Part shown: positions 50,063-60,144 of the stretch, in pieces | Position numbering within the stretch: position 1 is the first letter of the stretch | How the letters are laid out: the number at the start of each line of letters is the position of its first letter | Assembly (NCBI RefSeq): GCF_050624435.1 | Contig: NC_134537.1 | Coordinates: forward strand, 13,822,584 to 13,886,583 | Direction: 5' to 3' | DNA length: 64,000 nt | Source: Tenrec ecaudatus | Taxonomy: Eukaryota > Chordata > Mammalia > Afrosoricida > Tenrecidae | The notes under the pieces: model-generated | What the model was told of the DNA's origin: nothing | Database searches by the model: none | Seen by the model: only the letters and a program-made list of their open reading frames with translations | Position numbers and translations under genes: made by a program

Positions 50063-50880
50063 GTTACCAAGTAGCCTAATTGGCGCTGTCTGGTAAGCAT
50101 GGGATTCAAACCCACCTTCCTAGCAGCCGGAGAAAGCTCCTGTAAAGATCTACACCAGCAGTTCTCAACCTGTGGGCCTCGATCCCTTTGGGGCATTTAA
50201 TGATCCTTTCCCAGGGGTCGCCTAAGACCATTGGAAAACATATTTCTGCTGGTTCCTAAGACCTAAATATGTTTTCCGATGGTCTTCAGAACTGAGACAC
50301 CCCTCCTCCATCGGCCTCTAAGCGGGTCCACCCATAAGCAGATATGCCTACAGACAAGCACCCAGTATTAAGACTGTGACCCATGCTACATCATGCTTCA
50401 AGACAAAATTTAATTTATTTGTAATTAGAAATAAAATATTTCACAATATATAATTACAGACTGTTTTGTGATGAATCACTATGCTTTAATTATGTTCAAT
50501 TTGTCACAATGAAAATACATCCTGCCTATCAGATAGTTACATGACAGTTACATCATACGAGCAAAATGACAGTGATGAAGTAGCAACAAAAATAATTTTA
50601 TGGTTGGGGGATTACCACCACATGAGGAACTGTATTCAAGGGCCGCGACATGAGGAAGGTTGAAAACCACTGATCTACACCCTCCAAATCTTGAAGCAGT
50701 ACTTTTGGCTTATTGTTACCAAGTAGCCTCGTTGGTGCAGTCTGGTAAGTATTGGGTTCAAAACCACCTTGCTAGCAGCCAGAGAAAGAATAGACTGACC
50801 GCTCCTGCGAAGATCTGCATCCTTCAAAGCTCAAAGCAGGGTTGTTATGAGTTGGAATCCACTTGATGGTGCTAGATGTG
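50048..50880 (+). repeat. Tandem duplication of an AfroSINE-derived segment, one copy holding SPIN
   Basis: Copy 1 (50048-50155 continuing at 50681-50702) and copy 2 (50703-about 50832) both start at ttggcttattgttaccaagtagcct, a junction that is not standard SINE sequence. Both continue through gtctggtaag, tagcagcc(g/a)gagaaag, aagatct(a/g)ca and ctt(g/c)aa(g/a)gcag. Copy 2 lacks SPIN and has a single unduplicated target (ATCTGCAT). The copies differ at many sites, so the duplication is old. After copy 2 the SINE 3' half continues (gttgttatgagttggaatccacttgatgg). Confidence 0.8.
50156..50672 (+). mobile_element. SPIN hAT transposon, 517-bp non-autonomous copy with perfect target duplication
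   Basis: The left end is CAGCAGTTCTCAACCTGTGGG and the right end is AAGGTTGAAAACCACTG, the terminal inverted repeats of SPIN (called URR1 in rodents). Both ends are flanked by the same 8 bases, ATCTACAC (50148-50155 and 50673-50680), the target-duplication length of hAT elements. Interior SPIN landmarks include cctaagaccat with a mirrored atggtctt and the right-hand agtagcaacaaaaataattttatggttggggg. The middle (about 50290-50540) is AT-rich and shows no transposase frame. It sits inside an AfroSINE-derived duplicate. SPIN is known for repeated horizontal transfer among tetrapods. Confidence 0.95.
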
Positions 50881-51109
50881 GTTCTAGCATAATCTGTGTG
50901 ACAGTTTGTGAAGAACCCACTCCAGAACCCCATGGACAGTCAAAATGATGAAATATATCTAATGAAACATCCCAAAGGAATCATGTCAGTTATATACATT
51001 TCTTTATATCTAGGAAATCATTGGCATATGTACCTAGAATTGTCTTCTGAAAGAACATAAAGCATTTTCATAAATTAATTGTAAATGTACTAGGGTCAAT
51101 TTTGATGAG

Positions 51110-51300
51110 ACTTGCTTGTGTAATGCTTACATGATGGACACTAACCACAGGTCAGCAGTTCAAAACCACCAGCTACTCTGAGGAAGAAAGATGGGGTTTT
51201 CTAGCCTGATACATAGTTGCAGTCTCTAAAACCCACAGGGGCACTTATACCCTGTCATTATTAGTGAAAATTGGTTTCGTGGCAGTGGACTTGAGTTGTG
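51110..51300 (+). mobile_element. AfroSINE
   Basis: aggtcagcagttcaaaaccaccagc, gaaagatggggttttctagcctgat and tctctaaaacccacaggggcacttataccctgtc. Confidence 0.85.
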
Positions 51301-53788
51301 AATGAATCAATTTTATTTTTAAATGTTTTATGTTACATTAAATTTTTATTTCAAAATTAATTTTATTTGAAAATGTGAGTTGAGAGATTGTGTATTTAAA
51401 GTGGTTAAGAGGATAGCCTTTAATGGGATGCAAGGGGCTTCTGATTCTGCTATTGATTAGCGGAGAGAGCGTGGCCGAAGTATTTAACTTCGGCGTCTGG
51501 TATTTATTTAAGTTAAAAAAGGTGTAATTTTTGGAGCCATTTTATAAGATTATTGTAAATGAAATGCAAATGCAGAGAAATTAAGGTTTTGTCATATATT
51601 CATCTACAACTAATACATAAAAATCAAACAGAAGCCAGCAAACCACACAAGTGTGAACAGCTTTGATTGTGAACTGCTTTGAGCATCTTCATACCTAGGC
51701 ATCTCTGTTTTTATGTTTTCACTAATTCAAGCAAGGCGTTTTAAAGAAAAAGAGCTATATTAGACAGGACTGAAAGTTATTATCATAATGATGATTTCCC
51801 AAATATCTTGGGAGTCAATATAGTGGGTCTCTGAACATATAAGCTCATGTGAAGTGGAATATTCTGGTAATCTCAGGCTAGAGCTCTGCGGGAGCGAAAC
51901 ATCCTTAAAGAACATTTCAAAATTCCCTGTGGCATGTGGCATTCTAAAACTCCTGTATTAGTGACAAAGTGACACAGCAGTGAGAAACAGGAGCCCCTTA
52001 ATTGTAACATGCTTCAGGATTTGTAAAAAGAGGAATGTTATTTTGTTAACAACCAAACACGTGTATTTATTATTAATGAGATGCAAAGTATGGGAAGCAG
52101 AATGATTAGCAATTGCCATACTTGAAGGTTAGACTGAATTAAAAAAAATGGTGGAGAGTCTTAAAGCCTCACTATGGGAATCTTCATTGTAGGAATCTAG
52201 GTGGTGCTTTTTAACACTGAGAGGTAAACTGGGAAGACAGTTGTGTCCTGGCCAGTTGTGTTCTGCACCAGCATACACTGAATATACTCTTAATAGAAAT
52301 GGGTTTGTGTAGTTAAATCTCCAATAAATACTGGAGATGTGGAGCAGGCTTCAGATGGGTCTAAGCCCGTCTTTTGTATGCTAATGTGCTTTCACAGCAA
52401 AGGAATGCGAATTAACACAGACCAAAGTATTCTTAGAGGGAGGCATTGATCTTCTTATTACCTTCTGAGATGGATTTTTGAGAGGTAAAGGAACACCAGG
52501 GCAGAACCAAATCTCCCGCTGCCCTAGATAAGTTTTACAATCTCCTGTTAAGTAGTACAAAGTCCGGGCAGCCCCACTGCCAGGCCAGTGCTGCTTCAAG
52601 AACCTTCCTGTAATATGACAGAGTAGAAACTTCTGTAATACAAATCTGCACTATCATTTTCAATGTAAGCACTTTAAAAGGTTGCGTGGACAAGAGGAGG
52701 CGCACTTTCTGAGTTTTAGTCTACTTTTCAGCTAATGCAATATTGTGTGCCGAATTACCTTGCACTGGGATGCTACATTTTAGTCTGATGCCTAACTGTG
52801 CAAACTGTGTTAGATGTTTGTTTAGTGTTAAGATGCAGAATGCCATGATTCCGTGTGATTGTTCTTTTAAACTACTGTAAGCAGTTTTTTGTGGGTTTTT
52901 TTTGGTGTTCCTCATTTATTCTTTAGCAGCCAGAAAAAAACATTATTTCTAATTTAAAATACCTTGACTGTGACTCATAAATTATTTTTCAAATTGCAAA
53001 TTTCTTGATACCTAAAAAATATAATGTGGTAGTAAAATGACCTTTTCTTGTTGAAAAATGACAATGCCAACTCCTGTCTTTTTCACCAGTAATATTTACA
53101 GCCATGTTTGCTTTTAATTTCAAGAATCTAATTTAAGGTGTGTGATGGGGGTGCATTTGAGTCAATTGTTTTATACAAACTTTGAGAGACAACAACACGG
53201 AGGTTGAGCTAATTAGAGAGGTGTATTTAACTGACCATAGTTGGATGAGTATGTATTTTCTTGTTCTAACTTCTGCTTTGCCATTTCTACGTGGCATGGG
53301 CCTGGATAGAAAGCATCTTTTTGTTTGTTTTTAGACATGTAAAGTCATCCTGAAAGAATCTGTTCATGTTCCCTGATTTCTACCTATTTCTTTTAAAACG
53401 CACCCCCATCCTCTCCCGGTACTGTATTCTGGTTTTGAGTATGTTTGCTTCCTGTAGTCACGTAGAGTGATTGGAAACTATTATCCCGGGGTATATTTCA
53501 TGCCTTGAGTAAATTAAAAATACTGTGCTGTGAAATGCTCCTGAAACTGTATGTTTTGACAAGATCTGCTTCCCCTCAATGTATAGAAAATCAGCAGGTA
53601 TGTTTCTCAGGAAAATTCATTTTTTTTTCATCTGTCATTTCATATCAAACCATCATTTTACTATGGTGGTATTTAACGGACCCGGCACTAGCCAGTATTA
53701 ATGTATTTCTGCAGCTTGTAAAACATCTAGTGATCATTCTGTCTATGTTAGCTTGTTCATACTAATGATGTATTTTCTCTCTCTCTAG
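51301..53788. other. Intronic sequence upstream of the NLGN1 coding exon
   Basis: About 2.5 kb with no AfroSINE, BovB, L1 or SPIN recognised, ending in the pyrimidine tract of the exon acceptor. Confidence 0.6.
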
Positions 53789-53842
53789 GATATAGACCTG
53801 CAGCTAACTGGAGTTGATTTGTAAGCGGGAACGCTACAGTCC

Positions 53843-54310
53843 ATGGCCACTCGGACGACAGCGCTACTATGGAAAACAGCATGGTCAATAGGATATGGTC
53901 TGATAAATAGAGATGATTGAAGATGCTGCTTCCGTACATGTGAAATCAATGGGAGTTACTTGCTGCGTAAAGAGCTCTCTGAGCCCCTCTCCATAAAAGC
54001 TCACCTTTCAGACATCGGAGGTGTATTTTACCATCGCCCTGCGCAGCTTCCTCGGTGGATACAAATACATTTGCCTCGCTGCAACCAGGCAAATGGACAA
54101 CTAATGTGGGACTATGGCACCGCCCAGATGCACGTGGCCAAATTACGTCCGGGGAGCAGCAATGGCGTGTTTGGTACACAGAGGGTTGGCCGCCTCCTGG
54201 ACTCTCTGTCTGTTGGTGTGTTTGCTGCAGGCTCCCCCTGTGCTCTCACAAAAATTGGACGATGCGGACCCACTGGTGACTACCAACTTCGGCAAGATAA
54301 GAGGGATTAA
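53843..54310 (+). promoter_or_regulatory. Upstream-ORF cluster in the NLGN1 leader
   Basis: At least five ATG-initiated ORFs precede or overlap the main start. They are 53843-53920 (25 codons), 53869-53910 (13 codons, nested in another frame), 53913-53996 (27 codons), 54093-54104 (Met-Asp-Asn-stop) and 54104-54310 (68 codons). A further six-codon ORF runs 53923-53943. The third and fourth bases of the 54093 ORF's stop overlap the next ATG as TAATG. The 54104 ORF starts 10 nt before the true start in another frame and runs through the signal-peptide region. Its start context is weak (C at -3, T at +4), while the main start is strong, which would suit leaky scanning. Translational control is inferred. 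Confidence 0.7.
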
Positions 54311-54606
54311 AAAAGAACTCAATAATGAAATTCTGGGGCCTGTTATTCAGTTCCTGGGAGTTCCATATGCAGCCCCACCAACGGGCGAGCATCGTTTTCA
54401 GCCTCCGGAGCCGCCGTCTCCCTGGTCAGATATCAGGAATGCCACTCAGTTTGCTCCTGTTTGTCCTCAGAATATCATTGATGGCAGGTTGCCAGAAGTC
54501 ATGCTTCCGGTGTGGTTTACTAATAACCTGGATGTGGTTTCTTCCTATGTGCAAGACCAGAGTGAAGACTGCCTATATTTAAACATATATGTCCCAACTG
54601 AGGATG
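54114..54606 (+). CDS. NLGN1: Neuroligin-1, first coding exon (signal peptide and N-terminal esterase-like domain)
   Basis: Neuroligin-1 is a postsynaptic type I membrane adhesion protein that binds presynaptic neurexins and promotes excitatory synapse formation. This segment encodes residues 1-164 plus the first base of the next codon. Residues 1-45 form a long signal peptide with a Leu/Cys-rich core ([11 protein letters not shown]), and mature protein would start at QKLDD (residue 46). The ectodomain shows GVPYAAPP (about 82-89), a glycosylation site N109 (RNATQ), and C117 and C153, which form the first disulfide in the family. [11 protein letters not shown] (151-161) matches the type-B carboxylesterase signature. 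The start has a strong context (A at -3, G at +4). The reading frame stays open past 54606 into the intron, but the protein similarity ends exactly at the donor GTGAGT (54607). The match to human NLGN1, recalled from memory, is near complete except in the signal peptide. The other neuroligins are excluded by the signal peptide and the [15 protein letters not shown] stretch. Confidence 0.97.
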
Positions 54607-55090
54607 GTGAGTTTATTGCAGGAGAATCACACACACACACACACAGACACCAACAAACAAAACCCAGGGAGATCTTTGTTCTATATTTCTTTTCAATCCT
54701 AAGTTCTAACAGTATTAATTCATGTGTATTGGTAGCATGCATGGCTTCTCCTGTTGGCATGTAGGCATATTTTACATGCGTGCATGTCGCTCTTTTCGTT
54801 TATGTGTGTTGGTGTATATTTTCTTATTTATTTTTCCTATGCCTACTCATTTCTTTCCTCCACAGCACGTCTATTTAGGTAGAAATGGGTTCCTAATTTC
54901 CATTTCCTACCGAATGACTTCCGAGAAGATGCATCAACCTGTTTCCATTGCATGTGCAGGCTCAGCGAATTGGGGATCCTTTTGCTCTGAGTAAGCGCAG
55001 GAGCATATTAAGTGAGATAGTGTTGTTGCATGCTCCGGCGGTCTGTGATGGAGCGCCATGTTATTTTCTAGTCTTCTATTCATTTTTCAG
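54607..55090 (+). other. NLGN1: NLGN1 intron between the first coding exon and insert A1 (with CA repeat)
   Basis: This 484-bp intron runs from GTGAGT to the acceptor tttttcag. It carries a short (CA)n tract at about 54628-54650 just inside the donor. The rest is unique AT-rich sequence. If retained, translation would continue from the exon and stop at about 54764, giving a secreted fragment. CA repeats near donors can bind hnRNP L, so a role in cassette choice is possible, but that is inference. Confidence 0.85.
54628..54650. repeat. (CA)n microsatellite next to an NLGN1 donor
   Basis: Short CA tract starting 21 nt into the intron after the first coding exon. Confidence 0.9.
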
Positions 55091-55150
55091 TAAAAAGAAT
55101 ATCCAAGGAATGTGCCAGGAAACCCGGCAAGAAAATATGTAGAAAAGGAG
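55091..55150 (+). CDS. NLGN1: Neuroligin-1 alternative exon: splice-site-A insert A1
   Basis: This 60-nt cassette is bounded by a pyrimidine-rich acceptor (attcatttttcag, ending 55090) and a donor (gtatgt, from 55151). Joined to the phase-1 end of the upstream exon it reads V-K-R-I-S-K-E-C-A-R and then P-G-K-K-I-C-R-K-G, 20 residues rich in Lys/Arg with two cysteines, and it leaves phase 1 again, so inclusion or skipping keeps the frame. It matches the known A1 insert of NLGN1 (NLGN3 has a near-identical one). Splice-site-A inserts sit on the esterase-like domain and tune partner and synapse preference. It is far shorter than a usual annotation cutoff, so automatic gene finders could miss it. 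The second insert exon (A2) was not found downstream in this window. Confidence 0.96.
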
Positions 55151-58100
55151 GTATGTATCAAAGTGGAAACAAAACGATGGGGGATTAAAGGTCGCAGAGG
55201 AAGAGCAAGACACTCTGCCTCAGGATGATTTGCTGATGCTTGGAAGTGACTGGTTAGGTGATAGTTGGGATTTTAAGAAGACTTTCAAGATATAGAAAAC
55301 CGGTTAAGGAGGCTTCTAGCTGAGTAGGTCATGCTGGCAAGGATTGTTGGTGATGCCTTGTATTCTGGAACAGATAGCACCCACAAAAGTGGACTATTTG
55401 CTTGTCATTTATGTTTCGAGGTGAAGATACTCCAGTGATCATGTTGCCTGAAAGGAACTCAGTCAAACCGGTTTTACCAACTGGTCAGCTTTGAACTCTG
55501 AACTGATTTCTGCAGATAGAGATTTCTATTCTTCTTACAACTGATCAGATTGACCACAAGCCTAGGTTTCTTCTTTGTTTGTTTTTTAATTCTCACCTCC
55601 TTCTCATTGCTTTGTGAACTTTCTCACCGGGGTGTAAATCGGTTATGAGTATTGGACAGTTGCCATTATTAAGTTATGGTATTTTTGTCCTCACGGTCTT
55701 TTAATTTCAGAAGTAGAATGGAATTTTCCAGAGTTTATACTCAATATTTCTAGTCTTGGAGTTACGCTAACATTTTGATATTTGTGTTAAACAGCACAGG
55801 GAAGAGCATGATTCAGATGCTACAATTTAATCAACCTTCAAATCATCCTCTAGCCAGATTGAGCTAACGTAGACACTGACAAGTGCAAGCTTGCGTCTGA
55901 ATGTGGCTTGCCCACACTCCGTTTTTATAGCACATCCACTAAATCACTCATAGGAGAGTATGCTTTGCGATGGCAGTAAATCATCCAAGTGTTATTTTGA
56001 CCTTATTCATAACTCTAGAATTTCCAGTCTTCATACAGAAGTCGTATTAATATTCTAGTGCTGCACATTCTGTTTCTCTATTCACTTCAAATCTCCTGGC
56101 TGGACCAAGTCAGATTTCATTACAACATCCTTGTGGGGGGAGGGAGTGTCCACAGTGTTCTCATTTATTGGGACTGCATTATGTGGAAGACGCTTCATAT
56201 AATAAAATGCCCAGCTTCAGATCAGAGGTACTGGCGTAAGTTGAGTTTTGTCATGTTTTTGGTTTTTGTTTCTTCCATGCACTGTTAACGCGGTGATTTA
56301 CCTTTTATTAGTAGTATTATTATTGGCACCATGATTTGGGCTAAGAGCATGGTGATCCTTAAGAAGATGAACGTGGATGCTCAAAGGGTATTTTAACCAA
56401 GTAAAGCAAACCAACAAACAACAATAACTCTTGTTTTCCCCCAAAGAAGAATACCTGCAGCGATTCACATGCCTTCAGCTCATGTACAATGCTGCAGTGG
56501 TTGCTCTTACGCAGCTCATCAAGCATGTGTAATTAGCTAAGTGACTTTCCCCTCCTATCACAATAATGTTGACTCACAAAGTCATAAATAAAGATGCCAT
56601 TGAAGAATGCATAAATAGAACATAATGAATAGAAATATGTACAATCAAGTAAATGATAAGGACGTAAGATAAGCTAGTAAATGAGAGAGTGACCTTTCAT
56701 CTCATATATAGCTTCAGAGGGAAACAGATTTCAGGAAAGCCTTCTTGATTGGTCTTTAGATTATTGGTTTCCTCTGCCTCATGAGGGAATGTGAAAAGAG
56801 GTGCATAGACCTGTGCTATTTACTCAGACACACTTTGAACTCATGATTCGTGCATGGACTTTGACAGATCACCACTTCTACCTGTGCAATTTATAGTTTA
56901 GATCGGCAGTTCATTGATATTAGGCATTCTCCAAAATTACTTTGCTTGGGAATGTATGCTCTTATTATTCTTCAATAAGTTCAGCTCGCTTATTAATGAT
57001 ATGGACATTATCCTAAAGTCTAAATAACAAAGAACCAAGATGCAGTGGTCCATATAGAGCAAGTCCGAGAGTTATGAATGTCCAAGTTAATGGCGGCTCC
57101 TAATTGTCCTTGACGTTATGTAAATATTGCCCTTGCTTTGAAGTGACTGAGCGAACTCCAACTTTCAACAGTGCCCATCACCATCGCTCTTTCACTTGCT
57201 GCTCCTGAAGGCTTTGTAGCTGGAAGGGCTTGTGACCTTTTCCTGCACTAAAGTAAGACGGAATAAGAACTTCATGCACTCTGCCACTTATACATTGCAC
57301 TTAAAGACTAAGACAGGAACATATCTCATTCATAATCTGGGATCTGTCTGTCAACAGTCTATTTAAAATTCCCCAATCAACATGTTAGAACTTGACTTTT
57401 GTGTGGTGGTAGAGCATCCCCCCCCCCAAATATTTACTTTGGCTCTTTTTTTCCCTACCCCTTACTGCCTTCTCGATCATGAAAGGTTTATTTTGATCAT
57501 TTTAAGAAATCATCCTGAATGGGGTAAATGCTCATCATTTTGTAGAGATATGTGTACTTACTAGCGTATTATATTACATGTGGATTTTGAGATCTTCAGC
57601 TGAATTGAAAACGTGTATAAATGATCATTTGGAAATTATAGAAGTTGTTTCATTTGAAGTTATTCCAACTTGCTGTTATTTATCTCTTTTTAAAAAAGAG
57701 TCAAGTATATTATAGTGTGTGCATATGATATTTGCTCAACATATTTCCTCATTGCCTATTATAACTCATGCATTATTCACTGGAGTCAGTTATGATTCAA
57801 ACAGAGGAGATTCCTTTGTCCATGGAATAGACATTTCAGTAACTTTAGAAGGAACAACATATATTGTGCACTTTGGTAGAAATAACAGACAATCCCTTCT
57901 CTTCAGAGATGAAATGCTTTTTTATGAAGAGCTTTGTTATAATATTTTCCATGCAGTTAAAATGTACATTTCTTATCATTAAACTGCCTCTCCTTTAAAT
58001 GCGGTCCCAGTTGTACTTTTTAATCTGTCTTTTATATCCCCATGATAGTTTTAGCCATATGTTAATCACTCTCTAGCTATTTTCTTCAGGGCTTTCTCCT

Positions 58101-59349
58101 TGCTGAATTGGAAGGATGAGCAAATGCTTAGAATTAGACAAAGGCCGACACTCATACAAATAGGCAGATGATATTGTGATAGGAACTGAAATGTGGACGG
58201 GAAGCTCTGATACCTGCTTTTACAGGCTAGGGACTTTGCATAATTTATTCATCGGAGAATCTCCACAGTTTTATGAGGAAGGTGTAGTATTGCTCTCTAT
58301 TTTGTATCAAATGAAGAAGTTGATTTTGAGGAACCATGCCACTCCAGCAACTTTCTGCTGCTTGGGAACGGTCCCGTCCCTTTTGACCTCAGTGCTTGCT
58401 CACGTTAGCTGTGCTTCCGTGATTTTGCTTTATGTAGTGTGACCCATTTCTAGTAGCGCAGCCTGTATCTCTCCACTCGTCCTTCCCAATTGCTTCCTTT
58501 GCACCTGAAAATGTATCAGGCATTCTTTTTCCTACTCGTGAACACAGTTACGTAGCCTTAGCGCTCACCTGAACTGAGTGGATTAAGGCCATGCTAGCAA
58601 CTGATTTTCAGTAACTAGGCTCAGTGTTCATCGTAGTTAATTTTGTTAATTAGTTCATGGACTTTCCTGATCCCAATCCTGGCAGCCTCCTTTGGAATGC
58701 CAGCTCTGAGTGGCTTTGACGTGTTTAAATTTTCCCTTGTTTCGCTAGGTTGTTCTCATGCGAGAATTGCGGGTGAACAGTTGGGTGGCCAAATATTAAG
58801 CAAGAAACATGAAAAGGAGGAACAAGGTACCCCGAGACGCCACAAATAGATTGGTTGGCCGAGCCTTGTGTAGTTGCTGTAGAGTTGTCTAGTTTGCTAT
58901 TTCTCCAGCCACCAGACCATAATTTGCATAGGTATTCTGAGGTGTTTGCAGAATAATTTTTCATTTCTAGAGTTCTGAAAAAAATTCACTTTCCCAATTT
59001 TTTATTGTCCAGAACATTACAATCTTTGTAGATAACCCTGGTAGAATTATTTACTCATTGACCATTTTATTCCTAATTTTCATAAGTATTGTATTTGTCA
59101 TGCTCTGTTTAAAAGCCCTTACCTGAGGCATTATTGAATCCATTCAAGAGCTTTTCCACAAATTTAAGGTTTACTTGATGGTTTGTGTAGCATGAGAATT
59201 GAATTTCCCTAATTAAATATATGACAATGACTTTTATTACCTTCAATGTCTCTGGGATTTTTAAAGGATATTCTATTCTAGAATGCCTTGCCTACTTGCT
59301 TTTAAATCTCCAATTAATTTTTCTCCTTAGTTAACAAATATTTGTTACT
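55151..59349. other. NLGN1 intron downstream of insert A1
   Basis: About 4.2 kb without recognisable lineage-specific repeats. I searched by eye for the acidic second splice-site-A exon (A2) and did not find it. A poly-C run lies at about 57419-57427. Confidence 0.55.
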
Positions 59350-59740
59350 TACTCTGTTCTTTGCTGCTCTTGGCTCAAAGGATACATCTTGTGAACAAAG
59401 CAAAACATGTACCTTTGGCCTCCTGAAGGTCATATTCTAATGTGTGGGGACTGATCACAAATCATAAACACTAAATACAGAGCTGTTAAAAGGCGTGAAA
59501 TTGGATGTGGGGGATAAAGAGTGCCGGGTAAAGGTTAGAGATGATTTCACATAGAATTGTCAGCACAGGCCTCATTTAAACAAAAGACCTGAAGGGATGA
59601 GAGGGGAAAGTGAGGAAGTGGCCCAGGAAAAAGCTAGTAGGCAGGCATGAAGGCAGGAGTGTGCCCTGAAAATTTCCAGGAAAAGTAGGAGAGTATTGTA
59701 CCTGAAGGGAGTGGGGCAGAGGCCAAGACTGCATCTGAGA
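59350..59740 (+). repeat. Probable ancient mammalian repeat, unnamed
   Basis: Text such as gtacctttggcctcctgaaggtcatattctaatgtgtggggac...aaatcataaac...agagatgatttcac resembles a very common old mammalian repeat, but I cannot assign the family. Confidence 0.35.
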
Positions 59741-59824
59741 AGCAGGGGAGGGTGCTGGTGCAGATCCTATTGGATCTTGCTGCCTCTTGTGCAGAGTTTG
59801 GATTTTGATTCACATTCTATAAAT

Positions 59825-60010
59825 GCACTGAGATCCAGTGGTTTCTGACCCCAGACAGGGCCAGACTGCCTCCTTTTGAGTTCCCGAGACTCTAACTCTT
59901 TATGAGAGTTGGTTGCCCTGCCTTTCTCCTGTGGTACTCAACTGCTGGAACTTTCAGTGTGTTGATGCTGCCCTCAGCCATCTAATGCATAACTACAAGC
60001 CACCAGGGTG
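59825..60010 (-). mobile_element. AfroSINE (antisense)
   Basis: gactctaactctttatgagagttgg, ctttctcctgtggtactcaactgctgg and ctaatgcataactacaagccaccaggg. Confidence 0.78.
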
Positions 60011-60144
60011 GATACATTCCATAGGCAGGTGTGGAAGGATTTCATGCACAAAATGCTCACGGTTCACATTCATTTTGAAAAGACTGATCCATTCAGGGTG
60101 CTGCTGCTGTCGTGGTTAGAGGTGCAGTGAACAACATAGAGATC

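Larger units (their letters stand above)
53789..54606 (+). other. NLGN1: NLGN1 exon with 5' leader and start codon
   Basis: The exon is 818 nt. Its acceptor is ctctctctctctag, with AG at 53787-53788, and its donor is AGGATG/GTGAGT at 54606/54607. The first 325 nt are leader and the remaining 493 nt are coding. No in-frame start of equal quality lies upstream of 54114. The acceptor was chosen from its long uninterrupted pyrimidine tract. It implies at least one upstream non-coding exon. A shorter leader from an internal promoter cannot be excluded from sequence alone. Confidence 0.85.

Noticed and set aside
54607-54764. Continuation of the NLGN1 frame beyond the exon
   Set aside because: A consensus donor sits at 54607 and the downstream residues are CA-repeat-encoded HTHTH; the true next exon starts at 55091.
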